From the NCBI RefSeq assembly GCF_900142895.1, contig NZ_LT670847.1, forward strand, positions 1,488,001 through 1,552,000: a DNA stretch of 64,000 nucleotides, written 5' to 3'. The notes under the pieces are model-generated. The model was not told where the DNA came from, searched no databases, and saw nothing but the letters and a program-made list of their open reading frames with translations. This DNA is from Vreelandella subglaciescola. GTDB lineage: Bacteria > Pseudomonadota > Gammaproteobacteria > Pseudomonadales > Halomonadaceae. Of the stretch, positions 7,478 to 16,627 are shown piece after piece; position 1 is the stretch's first letter; each line of letters opens with the position of its first letter. The translations under genes and the position numbers were made by a program.

Positions 7478-8626
7478 ATGCCCCTATGGAAACGCTCTCG
7501 CCCGCTGCCGGCCTCGCCTGCAGCGGATGACGCCGATACCCTGCGCGCCGAGCGAGACCGCCTGCAGGCGCGCGTTACCGCGCTGGAAACCGAACAGCGC
7601 CTGCATCAGCATCTGTTTACCAACCTGACCGGCTTCGGCGATTCCGTGATCGCCCTGCGCGAATCGTTTACCGATTTGTCATCGCTGCTGCTCGGCAACC
7701 GGCAAACCACCGCCTTCACCACCCGCGAATCCCAGCACAGCCAGCAGGCACTTAATGCCATGCTGGAAGATCTGCAGACGCTCAATCGGCACATCGGCAG
7801 CGCGGCTGAACAGGTATCGGTACTGCGTGGGGACGCCGGCCGCATCGACAGTTTTGTCCACGCCATCGACAAGATTTCCCTGCAATCCACACTGCTTGCC
7901 TTTAACGCCAGTATTGAAGCAGCGCGCGCGGGAGAAGCCGGTCGGGGGTTCTCCGTGGTGGCTACCGAGGTGCGCCAGCTCGCTACCCGAACGCACAGCG
8001 CTACCGGCGAAATTGGCGAGCTTAACCGCAGCATCCTGCAGCAGGCAGGGCACGTTGACGACACCATGGTCGATAACGCACACAAGGCCGAACACCTCAG
8101 CACTGAGGCGAGCCAGGTCATGCAACGTACCGAACAGCTGCTCGCCCTCACCCGCGAAAGCAGCCAGGCGCTGTCTTTTTCGGCCATGCTCAGCGAGGTT
8201 GAACTGGCCAATCTGGAAGAGCTGGAAATCAAGCTTGAGGTGTACCGCATTTTCATGGGGCTATCTGAGTCAACCGCCGCCGATCTGCCCGATGAAACCC
8301 AGTGTGCACTGGGACGCTGGTACTATGAAGGCACCGGCAGCCAGCAGTTTAATAACGATCAGGACTTTCAGGAGCTGGAAGTGCCGCACCGCGAGGTACA
8401 CCAGCAGGCTATCGCCGCGGTTAGCTACCGTCAGGCAGGCGATGTCGAGGCCGCCATGGCAGCACTTGCGCGCATGGAAGCGGCCAACCTGAACGTCATG
8501 GAGCGGCTGCGATATATCATGCGCAAATATCGTCCCGAATCTTCGCCGCTAGCGGCCGAAAAACATACCGAACTGGAACACAACGTCGCCTTGGCCGAAC
8601 CGCAGCGCGTCCTGTTACCGTCGTGA
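7478..8626 (+). CDS. Soluble methyl-accepting chemotaxis protein with CZB-like C-terminus
   Basis: Chemoreceptor of 382 residues with no membrane segment, so it should act in the cytoplasm. Residues about 20-45 are a coiled coil. The signalling tip is at about 128-170 ([20 protein letters not shown], then [15 protein letters not shown]). The C-terminal part (about 240-340) resembles the chemoreceptor zinc-binding (CZB) domain: Cys276 in [10 protein letters not shown] and His304/His308 in PHREVH. The first His expected of the HCHH zinc set appears to be Glu (about residue 248). I use the second ATG because GAAGGA is 6 bases before it and touches the first ATG. It converges on nnrS with a 12-base overlap. 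Confidence 0.87.
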   Translation: MPLWKRSRPLPASPAADDADTLRAERDRLQARVTALETEQRLHQHLFTNLTGFGDSVIALRESFTDLSSLLLGNRQTTAFTTRESQHSQQALNAMLEDLQTLNRHIGSAAEQVSVLRGDAGRIDSFVHAIDKISLQSTLLAFNASIEAARAGEAGRGFSVVATEVRQLATRTHSATGEIGELNRSILQQAGHVDDTMVDNAHKAEHLSTEASQVMQRTEQLLALTRESSQALSFSAMLSEVELANLEELEIKLEVYRIFMGLSESTAADLPDETQCALGRWYYEGTGSQQFNNDQDFQELEVPHREVHQQAIAAVSYRQAGDVEAAMAALARMEAANLNVMERLRYIMRKYRPESSPLAAEKHTELEHNVALAEPQRVLLPS

Positions 8627-9781
8627 AGGCAGCGTCTGTTGGCCGGTTGCCCAGCGCACCAGCCGCCAGGCCACTACCAGCCAGGCGGCGCTCCAGCACA
8701 GCGCCGCGCCCCACAGCGCGGCCATTCCCCCAACCTGCCATGCTACCAAGCGCAACGCGGCGGCGGCAGCGAACAGCAGCACCAAGGGGATAAACGCCCG
8801 CTCACGCTCGGAGCGTGCCTTGGCACGCGATACCGCCTGGCGCAGCATTACCGTACTTGAGAGCGTGCCCAGCGCCCCGATGGTAAACGCATGCAGCGCG
8901 GTGCTTGCGCTCAGGCCGCCAAGCGCCGCCCAGGCATATAGCCACAGCCCCGCCCCCAGCCAGGCGTAGCCCGCCATCAGCGCCAGCAAGTCGGCCCGCT
9001 TACGGCATTGCCAGGGCGTAAAGCCCCACAGCCGGTACATCACCAGCGCCCCTGCCGCCGCGGCCATCAGTGCGGCAAGCACCTTGCCATAAGGCAGCCA
9101 GAGCGCGGCGGGCAGCACGCCCAGCAGCACAATCAGCGCCGCCTCCAGATTAGGCTGCACGCCGGCACCGCTTTTATGAAACTGGCGTTTTACATAGCCA
9201 TTGACCGCCGGGGCAATCAGGCGCCCACCCATAAATGTCATCAGCAGCACCAGTAACAGCACGCCCTGCTGCAGCAGCGAAAACGCCGGCCAGCCGCCCA
9301 CATAGCGCTCGCCCAGGGTGGCCACGGCGAGCAGGCAAATCAGACTGATAAGCGGCGCCAGCACGTGGTTGCGCCACTTTTTGGCAGCGAAGAAACGTGG
9401 CACCACCCACCACGCCACGCCCACGGCAAACAGCGCATCGGCAAGCGTTGCCACCACTAGCCAACCTCCGCCCAGCAATCCCAGCCGGCCCAGGCCCCAC
9501 AGCGCCACCAGCGGTATCAAGCGCTGCCGGCTCAGCGGGCCCAGCAGGTAGCCCGCCATGACCGCCAGCGCAAAGCCGAACAGCAGCTCACGGGCATGCC
9601 CGGCCGGTGTGGCCAACGATGTTGCCCACGGCACAGCGCCGTACATCGCCGCCAGCGACAGCGGCACAAACAGCGCGGCGTGAAGCGCTGCCAGCGGAAA
9701 AAACCACTGCCAGGCCGGCATGCGGCCGTGGCGGTTGGTGGCCGATGCCACCTCGCGTATTGACTTGAAAAGGCTGAACAT
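8615..9781 (-). CDS. nnrS: NnrS-family heme/copper membrane protein
   Basis: Polytopic membrane protein of about 388 residues with some 12 hydrophobic segments. The family signatures are [19 protein letters not shown] near the N-terminus and [12 protein letters not shown] in the C-terminal half, both with the conserved His. NnrS proteins belong to NO-responsive regulons and protect cells from nitrosative stress; the chemistry is not settled. I prefer the start [10 protein letters not shown]; an upstream ATG adds 6 residues and neither has a good ribosome site. Its place near norCBQD and divergent from modABC fits a denitrification island. Confidence 0.88.
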   Translation of the reverse strand: MFSLFKSIREVASATNRHGRMPAWQWFFPLAALHAALFVPLSLAAMYGAVPWATSLATPAGHARELLFGFALAVMAGYLLGPLSRQRLIPLVALWGLGRLGLLGGGWLVVATLADALFAVGVAWWVVPRFFAAKKWRNHVLAPLISLICLLAVATLGERYVGGWPAFSLLQQGVLLLVLLMTFMGGRLIAPAVNGYVKRQFHKSGAGVQPNLEAALIVLLGVLPAALWLPYGKVLAALMAAAAGALVMYRLWGFTPWQCRKRADLLALMAGYAWLGAGLWLYAWAALGGLSASTALHAFTIGALGTLSSTVMLRQAVSRAKARSERERAFIPLVLLFAAAAALRLVAWQVGGMAALWGAALCWSAAWLVVAWRLVRWATGQQTLPSRR

Positions 9782-9900
9782 AACACCAACGTACGACATT
9801 GCGTCACGCAGTGCGACCGCCGCCTCTCTGGAACAGTTGCAACCCGCCAGCCAGCGCTATAGCCTCGCTCTATACACTTCTATAACGGTTTACTGCCGTC

Positions 9901-10755
9901 ATGCTCAACACCGCTTCGACTCTTGCCACCGCCTGGCCGCGACGTTTAGCGGTGGCTTTCGCCGCGCTGTGCGCCGCCGGCCTGGCGCACGCCGACACGC
10001 TGCACGTTGCCGCAGCGGCCTCGATGACCGACGCCATGAATGATGCCATCGAAACCTACACCGTCGAGCACGACGACGTGAACATCGTGCCGGTTTACGC
10101 CTCGTCTTCGACCCTTGCCCGCCAGATTGCCAACGGCGCGCCGGCGGCACTGTTCATTTCCGCCAACCAGAAGTGGATGGACTGGCTGGAAGATGAGGGC
10201 GTGGCCGTCCAGCAGCGCATCGACCTGCTGCAAAACCGTCTGGCACTCGTCGCCCCTACCGACGAAGCCGCTGGCGATTTCATCCCCGGTGAAAGCGGCG
10301 AGCTTGTAAGACTGCTGGATGACGACGAGCGCCTTGCCGTGGGTGACCCTGACCACGTGCCCGCGGGCATTTATGCCAAGCAGGCGCTCAAGCAGCTAGG
10401 CGAATGGGACGCGCTCGAACCGCGTCTGGCGCGCGCCAGCAACGTGCGCAGTGCGCTGGCGCTGGTGGAGCGCGGCGAAACGCCGGCGGGCGTGGTCTAT
10501 CAAACCGATGCCCAGGCCAGCGACGGCGTGACCACGCTGGGGCTCTTCCCGCTCGACACCCACGACCCCATCGTTTATCCAGCGGCGCTGATCAGCACGG
10601 AAGATAGCGACGCGCAAGACAACGCCGACGCCGCGGCCTTTCGCCTTTGGCTGGAAGGCGACGCCGCCACGGCGATTTTTGCCGACCACGGCTTTGCCTC
10701 TGCGCTTGAAGGCGACGTGACTAAACATGACCCGACGCCTGACAATGACATCTAA
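9901..10755 (+). CDS. modA: ModA, molybdate-binding periplasmic protein
   Basis: Substrate-binding protein of the molybdate ABC importer, 284 residues. A signal peptide ends near GLAHA, and the mature part opens with DTLHVAAAASMTDAMN, the ModA start that contributes to oxyanion binding. SSTLARQIANGAPAALFISAN is also typical. It is the first gene of modABC, divergent from nnrS. Molybdate feeds molybdopterin enzymes such as nitrate reductase, which fits the neighbouring NO genes. Confidence 0.95.
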   Translation: MLNTASTLATAWPRRLAVAFAALCAAGLAHADTLHVAAAASMTDAMNDAIETYTVEHDDVNIVPVYASSSTLARQIANGAPAALFISANQKWMDWLEDEGVAVQQRIDLLQNRLALVAPTDEAAGDFIPGESGELVRLLDDDERLAVGDPDHVPAGIYAKQALKQLGEWDALEPRLARASNVRSALALVERGETPAGVVYQTDAQASDGVTTLGLFPLDTHDPIVYPAALISTEDSDAQDNADAAAFRLWLEGDAATAIFADHGFASALEGDVTKHDPTPDNDI

Positions 10756-10766
10756 GGAGCGCCGCG

Positions 10767-11462
10767 TTGCTGTCTCCGGCTGAATGGGACGCCATCCAGC
10801 TTAGCCTGCGAATTGCGCTAAGCGCGGTGGGCTGGATTTTACCCCCGGGCATCGCCATTGCCTGGCTGCTGGCGCGGCGCGAGTTTCGCGGCAAGGCGCT
10901 GCTCGACGGCCTGGTACACCTGCCGCTGGTGCTGCCGCCGGTGGTGATCGGCTACCTGCTGCTTGTTTCCCTGGGGCGGCGCGGTTTTATCGGCCAGTGG
11001 TTGCACGAGGTGGCGGGTATCTCGCTGCCGTTCACCTGGCAGGGAGCGGCGGTGGCCAGCGGCGTCATGGCGTTTCCGCTGTTTGTGCGCGCCGTGCGAC
11101 TTTCGCTCGAAGCGGTCGACCCCAAACTCGAAGCCGCCGCCCATACGCTCGGCGCGAGCAAGTGGCGGATATTTTTCACCATTACCCTGCCGCTGTCGCT
11201 CCCCGGACTGGTGACCGGCACCATGCTGGCGTTTGCCCGGGCGCTGTCCGAGTTTGGCGCCACAATTACCTTTGCCTCAAACATTCCCGGCGAAACGCGC
11301 ACCCTGCCGCTGGCGCTTTACACCTTGATTCAATCCCCCGGTCAGGAAGCCGCTGCCGCCCGGCTGTGCGTCATCTCCATCGTCATCGCCATGGCGTCGC
11401 TGGTGGCGTCGGAATGGCTGGCGCGCAATGCCCGCCTGCGCACCCGCGAACGCGATAGCTGA
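10767..11462 (+). CDS. modB: ModB, molybdate ABC transporter permease
   Basis: Inner-membrane permease of 231 residues with about five membrane segments. The EAA-type loop that docks ModC is visible in EAAAHTLGASKWRIFFTITLP. The start is a TTG codon: AAGGAG lies 7 bases upstream and no ATG suits the conserved N-terminus (LSPAEWDAIQLSLRI). Eleven bases separate it from modA, so the genes are co-transcribed. Confidence 0.95.
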   Translation: MLSPAEWDAIQLSLRIALSAVGWILPPGIAIAWLLARREFRGKALLDGLVHLPLVLPPVVIGYLLLVSLGRRGFIGQWLHEVAGISLPFTWQGAAVASGVMAFPLFVRAVRLSLEAVDPKLEAAAHTLGASKWRIFFTITLPLSLPGLVTGTMLAFARALSEFGATITFASNIPGETRTLPLALYTLIQSPGQEAAAARLCVISIVIAMASLVASEWLARNARLRTRERDS

Positions 11463-11483
11463 TAAAAGCTCAAGAGGATAACC

Positions 11484-12575
11484 ATGCCGGATACCAGCCT
11501 CAGGCTTGCCGTCAAAAAGCAGCAGGGTCGCTTTACCCTCGACGTCGACCTTGCGCTTCCCGCGCGCGGCGTCAGCGCGCTGTTCGGTGCGTCCGGCAGC
11601 GGCAAAACCAGCCTGCTGCGCTTGATCGCGGGGCTGGATAAACCCGACGCCGGCCACATTACCCTCGGCGAGCGGGCGCTGGTGGATACCCGGCGCGGCG
11701 TTTTTCTGCCGCCCAATAAACGGCGTATCGGCGTGGTCTTTCAGGAAGCGCGGCTGTTTCCCCACTTTCGCGTACGCGCCAACCTGACCTACGGCATGCC
11801 GGAAAGCGCCCGCCCGCGCTTTGACGCCATTGTTAAGCTATTGGGCATCGGCTACCTGCTCGAGCGCCTGCCGGGCACGCTCTCCGGCGGCGAAGCCCAG
11901 CGCGTCTCGATCGGCCGGGCGCTGCTGACCGACCCCGAGCTGCTGCTCATGGACGAGCCGCTGTCGGGGCTCGACGGCGCACGCAAACAGGAGCTGCTGC
12001 GCTTTATTCTCTCGCTGGTGCAGGACGTCAATATCCCCGTGGTGTATATCAGCCACGACCCCCAGGAACTCACCGCCATTGCCGATCATCTGGTGGTTAT
12101 CGAAGACGGCCGCGTGCTGGCAAGCGATACGCTGGAAAACGTGCTGCTGCGCGTCGACCTTACCCGCCAGCTCGGCGGCTTCGATGCGGCCTCAACGCTT
12201 AGCGTCAGCGTTGCCGCCCACGACCACGACTACGGCCTGACGCACCTGCAGCTGGACGACTCCCGCACGCTGGTGGTGCCCTATCAGGACACCCCCGTGG
12301 GCACTCACTTTCGCCTGCGCATACCCGCGCGCGACGTAGCGCTGGCGCTATCAGCGCCCAACAACACCAGCTACCGCAACCAGCTGGCCGCGACGATTGA
12401 GTCGATCACCCCGCTCCCCGACGACCACACGGCGGTGGAAGCCGTGCTGGCGATAGGTGATCAGCGCCTGCGCGCGCGGCTAACGCGCAAATCACGGGAT
12501 GACATGGCGCTTGAAGAAGGCCAGCCCGTTACCGCGCTGATCCGCAGCGTCGCCTTTGATATGCGCCAGCGGTAA
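11484..12575 (+). CDS. modC: ModC, molybdate ABC transporter ATPase
   Basis: ATP-binding subunit, 363 residues. Walker A is GASGSGKTS, the signature motif LSGGEAQRVSIGRALL, Walker B LLLMDEPLSGLD, and the switch His is in ISHDP. The C-terminal part (about 290-360, RNQLAATIESITPLPD) is the Mop/TOBE domain that binds molybdate and gives feedback control. It follows modB after 21 bases. Confidence 0.95.
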   Translation: MPDTSLRLAVKKQQGRFTLDVDLALPARGVSALFGASGSGKTSLLRLIAGLDKPDAGHITLGERALVDTRRGVFLPPNKRRIGVVFQEARLFPHFRVRANLTYGMPESARPRFDAIVKLLGIGYLLERLPGTLSGGEAQRVSIGRALLTDPELLLMDEPLSGLDGARKQELLRFILSLVQDVNIPVVYISHDPQELTAIADHLVVIEDGRVLASDTLENVLLRVDLTRQLGGFDAASTLSVSVAAHDHDYGLTHLQLDDSRTLVVPYQDTPVGTHFRLRIPARDVALALSAPNNTSYRNQLAATIESITPLPDDHTAVEAVLAIGDQRLRARLTRKSRDDMALEEGQPVTALIRSVAFDMRQR

Positions 12576-12669
12576 ACGCGGCGTCATGGGTTCAACACCC
12601 GGCCAGCGCCATCTTCAAGGCTTCCAGCGTGATTATCGGCACCCAGTAGCCCGCGCCGCTGCACCTAAT

Positions 12670-12688
12670 CACATTGAATATCATTTGC
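12670..12688. promoter_or_regulatory. Candidate Fur box upstream of the imelysin operon
   Basis: CACATTGAATATCATTTGC agrees with the 19-base Fur consensus at about 12-13 positions. It lies 64 bases before the imelysin ATG in a stretch more AT-rich than its surroundings. Iron control fits the encoded functions. Confidence 0.5.
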
Positions 12689-12751
12689 ACCTTGGTTGGC
12701 GTGTCGGTAACGTAGGCGCACACTCTGGCTCTTACCCCAAGGAAACGCCGC

Positions 12752-14035
12752 ATGACTCGTCACCCCCTCGTTGCCACCATTGCGCTTGCCGCGCTTGTGC
12801 CGCTGGCCGCTCAGGCCGCCAACGACGCCACGCCGGATGCGGTCGTTGCCAGCGATGTTGTCACTCACTACGCCGACATCGCTCACGCCACCTATCAGGA
12901 CGCACTGACCACCGCGCAAACGCTGAACGAGCGCATCGACGCGCTGCTGGAAAACCCCTCGGCCAAGACGCTGGCCGCCGCCCAGCAAGCCTGGCTTGCG
13001 GCGCGGGTGCCCTATCAACAGTCGGAAGTTTTCCGCTTTGGCAACGCCGTGGTCGACAACTGGGAAGGCCAGCTCAACGCCTGGCCGCTTGACGAAGGCA
13101 TGATCGACTACGTCGAAGCCGACGACTACCAGCACGAGCTGGGCAGCGAAGGCGCGACCGCCAACATCGTCGCCAACGAATCGATCACCGTGGGCGGCAA
13201 GGACGTTGACGTCAGCGACATCACCCCCGAGGTGCTGGCTGACCTGAACGAAATCGGCGGCTCGGAAGCCAACGTGGCCACCGGCTATCACGCCGTCGAA
13301 TTTTTGCTCTGGGGCCAGGATCTCCACGGCTTTGACGCCGGCAACGGCAACCGCCCGGTCAGCGACTACGTCACCGGCGACGACTGCACTAACGGCAACT
13401 GCGACCGCCGCGGCGAGTACCTCGACGCCGTATCCGACCTGCTGGTCGAAGACCTTGAGTGGATGACCGCGCAATGGGCCGACGGCAGCGATGACAACTA
13501 CCGCGCCGAGCTGCTCGCCGAAAGCGATCAGGAAGGCCTGCGCCGCATGCTCTTCGGCATGGGTTCGCTGTCGCTTGGCGAGCTGGCCGGCGAGCGTTTG
13601 AAGGTCGCCCTTGAAGCCAACTCCTTTGAAGACGAGCACGACTGCTTCAGCGACAACACCCACAACTCGCACTACTACAACGGCCAGGGCATTCAGAACG
13701 TCTATACCGGCACCTACGAGCGCGTTGACGGCAGCGTCGTTAGCGGCCCGGCGATGGCCGACCTGGTGGCAGAAGAAGATAGCGAACTGGCGACGACCCT
13801 GCGCGGCCAGATGGAAACCAGCATGGACAAGCTGGGCGTGATCAAGCAGGCCGCCGAAGCCGAGCAGTCGCCCATGGCCTTTGACATGATGATCGCGCCG
13901 GGCAACGAGCAAGGCAGCGCCATGATCAACGACGCGATTCTCGCGCTGGTGGCCCAAACGGCTTCCATCGAAGAAGCCGCAGGCAAGCTGGGCGTCACCT
14001 CGCTGCAGCCGGACACCGCCGGCCACAGCTTCTAA
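12752..14035 (+). CDS. Imelysin-family periplasmic iron-regulated protein (IrpA-like)
   Basis: Secreted protein of 427 residues with a signal peptide (cleavage near LAAQAAND). The imelysin hallmark GxHxxE appears as GYHAVE at about residue 178. Family members (IrpA, ICMP, EfeO-like) are iron-regulated and thought to bind iron or heme in the periplasm or at the outer membrane. A DHDCFSDNTHNSHYYNGQG-like segment (EDEHDCFSDNTHNSHYYN) is also typical. A candidate Fur box lies upstream. It heads a set of four genes with a di-heme oxidoreductase, a second imelysin and a DUF1513 protein, an iron-uptake-linked arrangement; the transport step itself is not proven. Confidence 0.88.
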   Translation: MTRHPLVATIALAALVPLAAQAANDATPDAVVASDVVTHYADIAHATYQDALTTAQTLNERIDALLENPSAKTLAAAQQAWLAARVPYQQSEVFRFGNAVVDNWEGQLNAWPLDEGMIDYVEADDYQHELGSEGATANIVANESITVGGKDVDVSDITPEVLADLNEIGGSEANVATGYHAVEFLLWGQDLHGFDAGNGNRPVSDYVTGDDCTNGNCDRRGEYLDAVSDLLVEDLEWMTAQWADGSDDNYRAELLAESDQEGLRRMLFGMGSLSLGELAGERLKVALEANSFEDEHDCFSDNTHNSHYYNGQGIQNVYTGTYERVDGSVVSGPAMADLVAEEDSELATTLRGQMETSMDKLGVIKQAAEAEQSPMAFDMMIAPGNEQGSAMINDAILALVAQTASIEEAAGKLGVTSLQPDTAGHSF

Positions 14036-14075
14036 GCGCCGCGTGACTCATATTCCATGACGCACACGCAATGAC

Positions 14076-14113
14076 AACCGCCCTGTGGCCCCAAAGCCGC
14101 AAGGGCGGTTTTT
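14076..14113 (+). terminator. Intrinsic terminator after the first imelysin gene
   Basis: AACCGCCCT pairs with AGGGCGGTT across a 16-base loop and is followed by TTT. It lies between the first imelysin gene and the di-heme oxidoreductase gene, so expression of the last three genes may depend on read-through. Confidence 0.7.
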
Positions 14114-14150
14114 GCCGTTTATGCATACCGCCACTCTGCGAGGCAGTCCG

Positions 14151-15557
14151 ATGACACCGCACGTTCTCCTTTTCCTCGCCGGGCTGAGCTTTTCCGGCCT
14201 GACGCTTGCCGGCGATGACGCCGACGCCTTTCCCATTCAGGACACCCCGCTGTCCGGCGGCAAGGGGTCGGTGGAGCAGTTTGACCACAACGCCTACTCG
14301 CTACCGCTGGGCAATCTGGCCATGACCAAACGGCTCGATTTCAGCGTGGGCAACAGCTTTTTCCGCAATCCCTGGGTCGTCGCGCCGGCCAGCACCGCCG
14401 CCCGGGACGGCCTCGGACCTTTGCTCAACACCAACAGCTGCCAGGGCTGCCACCTCAAGGACGGCCGCGGCCACCCGCCCCAAGGCGACGAATCGTCGAT
14501 CGCGCTGTTTCTGCGCCTCTCATTACCCGCCAAACAGGGCAGCGAGGAAACGCTCAAACAGCTCGGCGCCGTGCCGGTGCCCCACTACGGCCGCCAGCTG
14601 CAAACCGCCGCCATTCCCGGCGCCGAGCCGGAAGGCAAGATGGTGATCGACCACGAAAAACGCCAAGTCAGCCTTGAGGGCGGCGACACGGTCACCCTGG
14701 GCGCGCCGCGCTACCGCATCGAGAACCCGGCCTACGGCCCGCTGCCCGACGATCTGGAAACCTCGCCACGCCTGGCACCGCCGATGTCCGGGCTGGGGCT
14801 GCTATCCGCGATTCCCGAGGCCGACCTGCTGGCCGCCGCTGACCCTGACGACGCCAACGGCGACGGGATTTCCGGGCGGGTCAATCACGTCTGGGACGCG
14901 CGCAGTCAACGTACCGTAGTCGGCCGCTTTGGTTGGAAAGCCGGCGAGCCCAGCGTCGAGCAGCAAAGCATGCACGCTTTCGCCGGCGACATGGGGCTGA
15001 CCTCTAGCCTGGCCCCGGCCACCGACTGCACCGTCGCGCAGCAGTGCGACGACTTTGCCGACGGCGGCGAGCCCGAAGTCAGCGACAAAATCGCCGACTT
15101 CATCACCTTCTACGCCGAAAGCCTGGCCGTGCCCATGCGTCGCGACATGGACGACCCCGCCGTTGCGCAGGGTGCGCGGCAGTTCAACCGGCTGGGTTGC
15201 GCCAGCTGCCACACGCCGCGCCAGCAAACCGCCGATGACGCCGCGCGCCCCGCGCTTGCCGGCCAGACTATCTGGCCCTACACCGACCTGCTGCTGCACG
15301 ACATGGGCGAAGGGCTGGCCGACAACCGCGCCGAGTTCGAGGCCAGCGGCCACGAATGGCGCACCCCGCCGCTGTGGGGTATTGGTCTGGCGCAAACGGT
15401 TAACCCGCGCGCGCACTTTTTGCACGACGGCCGCGCCGCCACTCTGGAAGAAGCGATTCTATGGCACGGCGGCGAAGCCGAAACGGCGCGGAACAACTAC
15501 CGCAGCCTGCCGTCAGAGAAGCGCCAGCGCCTGCTGCGCTTTCTTGAATCCCTGTAA
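14151..15557 (+). CDS. Di-heme oxidoreductase family protein (DHOR)
   Basis: Exported cytochrome c protein of 468 residues from the chosen start. The signal peptide is MTPHVLLFLAGLSFSGLTLAG. Two heme c motifs are seen, CQGCH (about residue 101) and CASCH (about 351). The C-terminal segment PPLWGIGLAQTVNPRAHFLHDGRA is typical of the DHOR family, which is distantly related to di-heme peroxidases. In imelysin loci these proteins are thought to carry out redox steps on iron or a metal complex in the periplasm. The start has GAGGCAG 4 bases upstream; earlier ATGs would place charged residues before the signal peptide. Confidence 0.88.
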   Translation: MTPHVLLFLAGLSFSGLTLAGDDADAFPIQDTPLSGGKGSVEQFDHNAYSLPLGNLAMTKRLDFSVGNSFFRNPWVVAPASTAARDGLGPLLNTNSCQGCHLKDGRGHPPQGDESSIALFLRLSLPAKQGSEETLKQLGAVPVPHYGRQLQTAAIPGAEPEGKMVIDHEKRQVSLEGGDTVTLGAPRYRIENPAYGPLPDDLETSPRLAPPMSGLGLLSAIPEADLLAAADPDDANGDGISGRVNHVWDARSQRTVVGRFGWKAGEPSVEQQSMHAFAGDMGLTSSLAPATDCTVAQQCDDFADGGEPEVSDKIADFITFYAESLAVPMRRDMDDPAVAQGARQFNRLGCASCHTPRQQTADDAARPALAGQTIWPYTDLLLHDMGEGLADNRAEFEASGHEWRTPPLWGIGLAQTVNPRAHFLHDGRAATLEEAILWHGGEAETARNNYRSLPSEKRQRLLRFLESL

Positions 15558-15586
15558 TGCATTTCCCCTTGGTAAAGGAGCACGCC

Positions 15587-16624
15587 ATGCCGACACGAGT
15601 GCCTTTTCGACGCACCGCCCAAACCGGGTTGGTTGCCGCCTCGCTGCTGTTAACGCTTGGCGCTAGCGCGGATCAACCCGCCCCGCGTGAGCAGTGGCAC
15701 CAGGCGGCCCAGCAGCAATACACAGCGCTTGCCGACGCCGCAAAAACCCTTGAGCAAAGCGCTGCCGACTACTGCCAATCATCCGACGAGACCACCCGCA
15801 GCGCACTGAAGGCCGACTGGCTGGCCGCCTACCGCGACTGGCAGGCGGTGCGCTATATCCAGTTCGGGCCGATCGAACAACAAAGCCGCGGCTGGCAGCT
15901 GCAGTTCTGGCCGGACAGCAAAAACCTGGTCGGCCGCAAGGTCAACACCCAGCTCAAGGCCGACGCGCCGCCGACGGAGAAAGACGTTGAGCAAGCCGGC
16001 GTCGCGGTGCAGGGTTTTCCCGCGCTGGAATACCTGCTGTATGACGACGCCATGCAAGCAACAGCGCTGGATAGCCCCAACGCCTGCGCCCTCACCCAGG
16101 CGGTTAGCACGCATTTGACCCACACCACTCAAGCGCTTGCCGACGACTGGGACGCCTTTGGTCAGCACTTTGAAACCACCGACGGCTACACTCATACGCT
16201 GCTGCAAAGTGCTATTCAAAGCGTGGAACTGCTGGAAGAAAAGCGCCTGGCAAGCCCCCTGGGGCTGCGCGGCAAACCGGCCAACGGCTACCGCGCCGAG
16301 GCCTGGCGAAGCGGCCAAAGCATCGCCCTGATGCAGGCCAGCCTTAAAGGTATTGACCGCGGGCTGATGCCCGGTCTGACCGCGCTGCTCACCAGCCGCG
16401 GCCACGCTGAGCTGGCGCAAAGCGTGCGCGAACAGCTCGACATCACCCTTGAGCGCGCCGCCGCGCTGCCCGATGGCCTGGCACCGGCCATTGAGGATGA
16501 CGCCGCCTTTGCCAACATCCAGGGCTTTTACGTTCAGATCAGCCAACTGCGCCAACTGCTGGCGCTCGACGTGGCCGCGGCGACCGGACTGCGGCGCGGC
16601 TTTAACTCCAGCGACGGGGACTGA
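15587..16624 (+). CDS. Second imelysin-family periplasmic protein
   Basis: About 345 residues with a signal peptide (TGLVAASLLLTLGASA). The imelysin fold is suggested by DWLAAYRDWQAVRYIQFGPIE and FPALEYLLYDD, where the GxHxxE motif of the first imelysin is replaced by GFPALE: the His is missing and the Glu is kept. It may therefore bind a different ligand or work as a partner of the first protein. The start has AAAGGAG six bases upstream. It directly follows the DHOR gene and precedes the DUF1513 gene by 3 bases. Confidence 0.83.
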   Translation: MPTRVPFRRTAQTGLVAASLLLTLGASADQPAPREQWHQAAQQQYTALADAAKTLEQSAADYCQSSDETTRSALKADWLAAYRDWQAVRYIQFGPIEQQSRGWQLQFWPDSKNLVGRKVNTQLKADAPPTEKDVEQAGVAVQGFPALEYLLYDDAMQATALDSPNACALTQAVSTHLTHTTQALADDWDAFGQHFETTDGYTHTLLQSAIQSVELLEEKRLASPLGLRGKPANGYRAEAWRSGQSIALMQASLKGIDRGLMPGLTALLTSRGHAELAQSVREQLDITLERAAALPDGLAPAIEDDAAFANIQGFYVQISQLRQLLALDVAAATGLRRGFNSSDGD

Positions 16625-16627
16625 CCC

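Noticed and set aside
9855..9887. ModE operator before modA
   Set aside because: Half-sites resemble ModE but spacing does not fit the known palindrome, so it is kept only as a weak finding and not listed as a feature.
12665..14026. Long minus-strand open frame (453 codons) opposite the imelysin gene
   Set aside because: It is the antisense of a well-supported secreted protein gene. GC-rich codon use leaves few stops on the other strand, and its translation is low-complexity Val/Gly/Ala.
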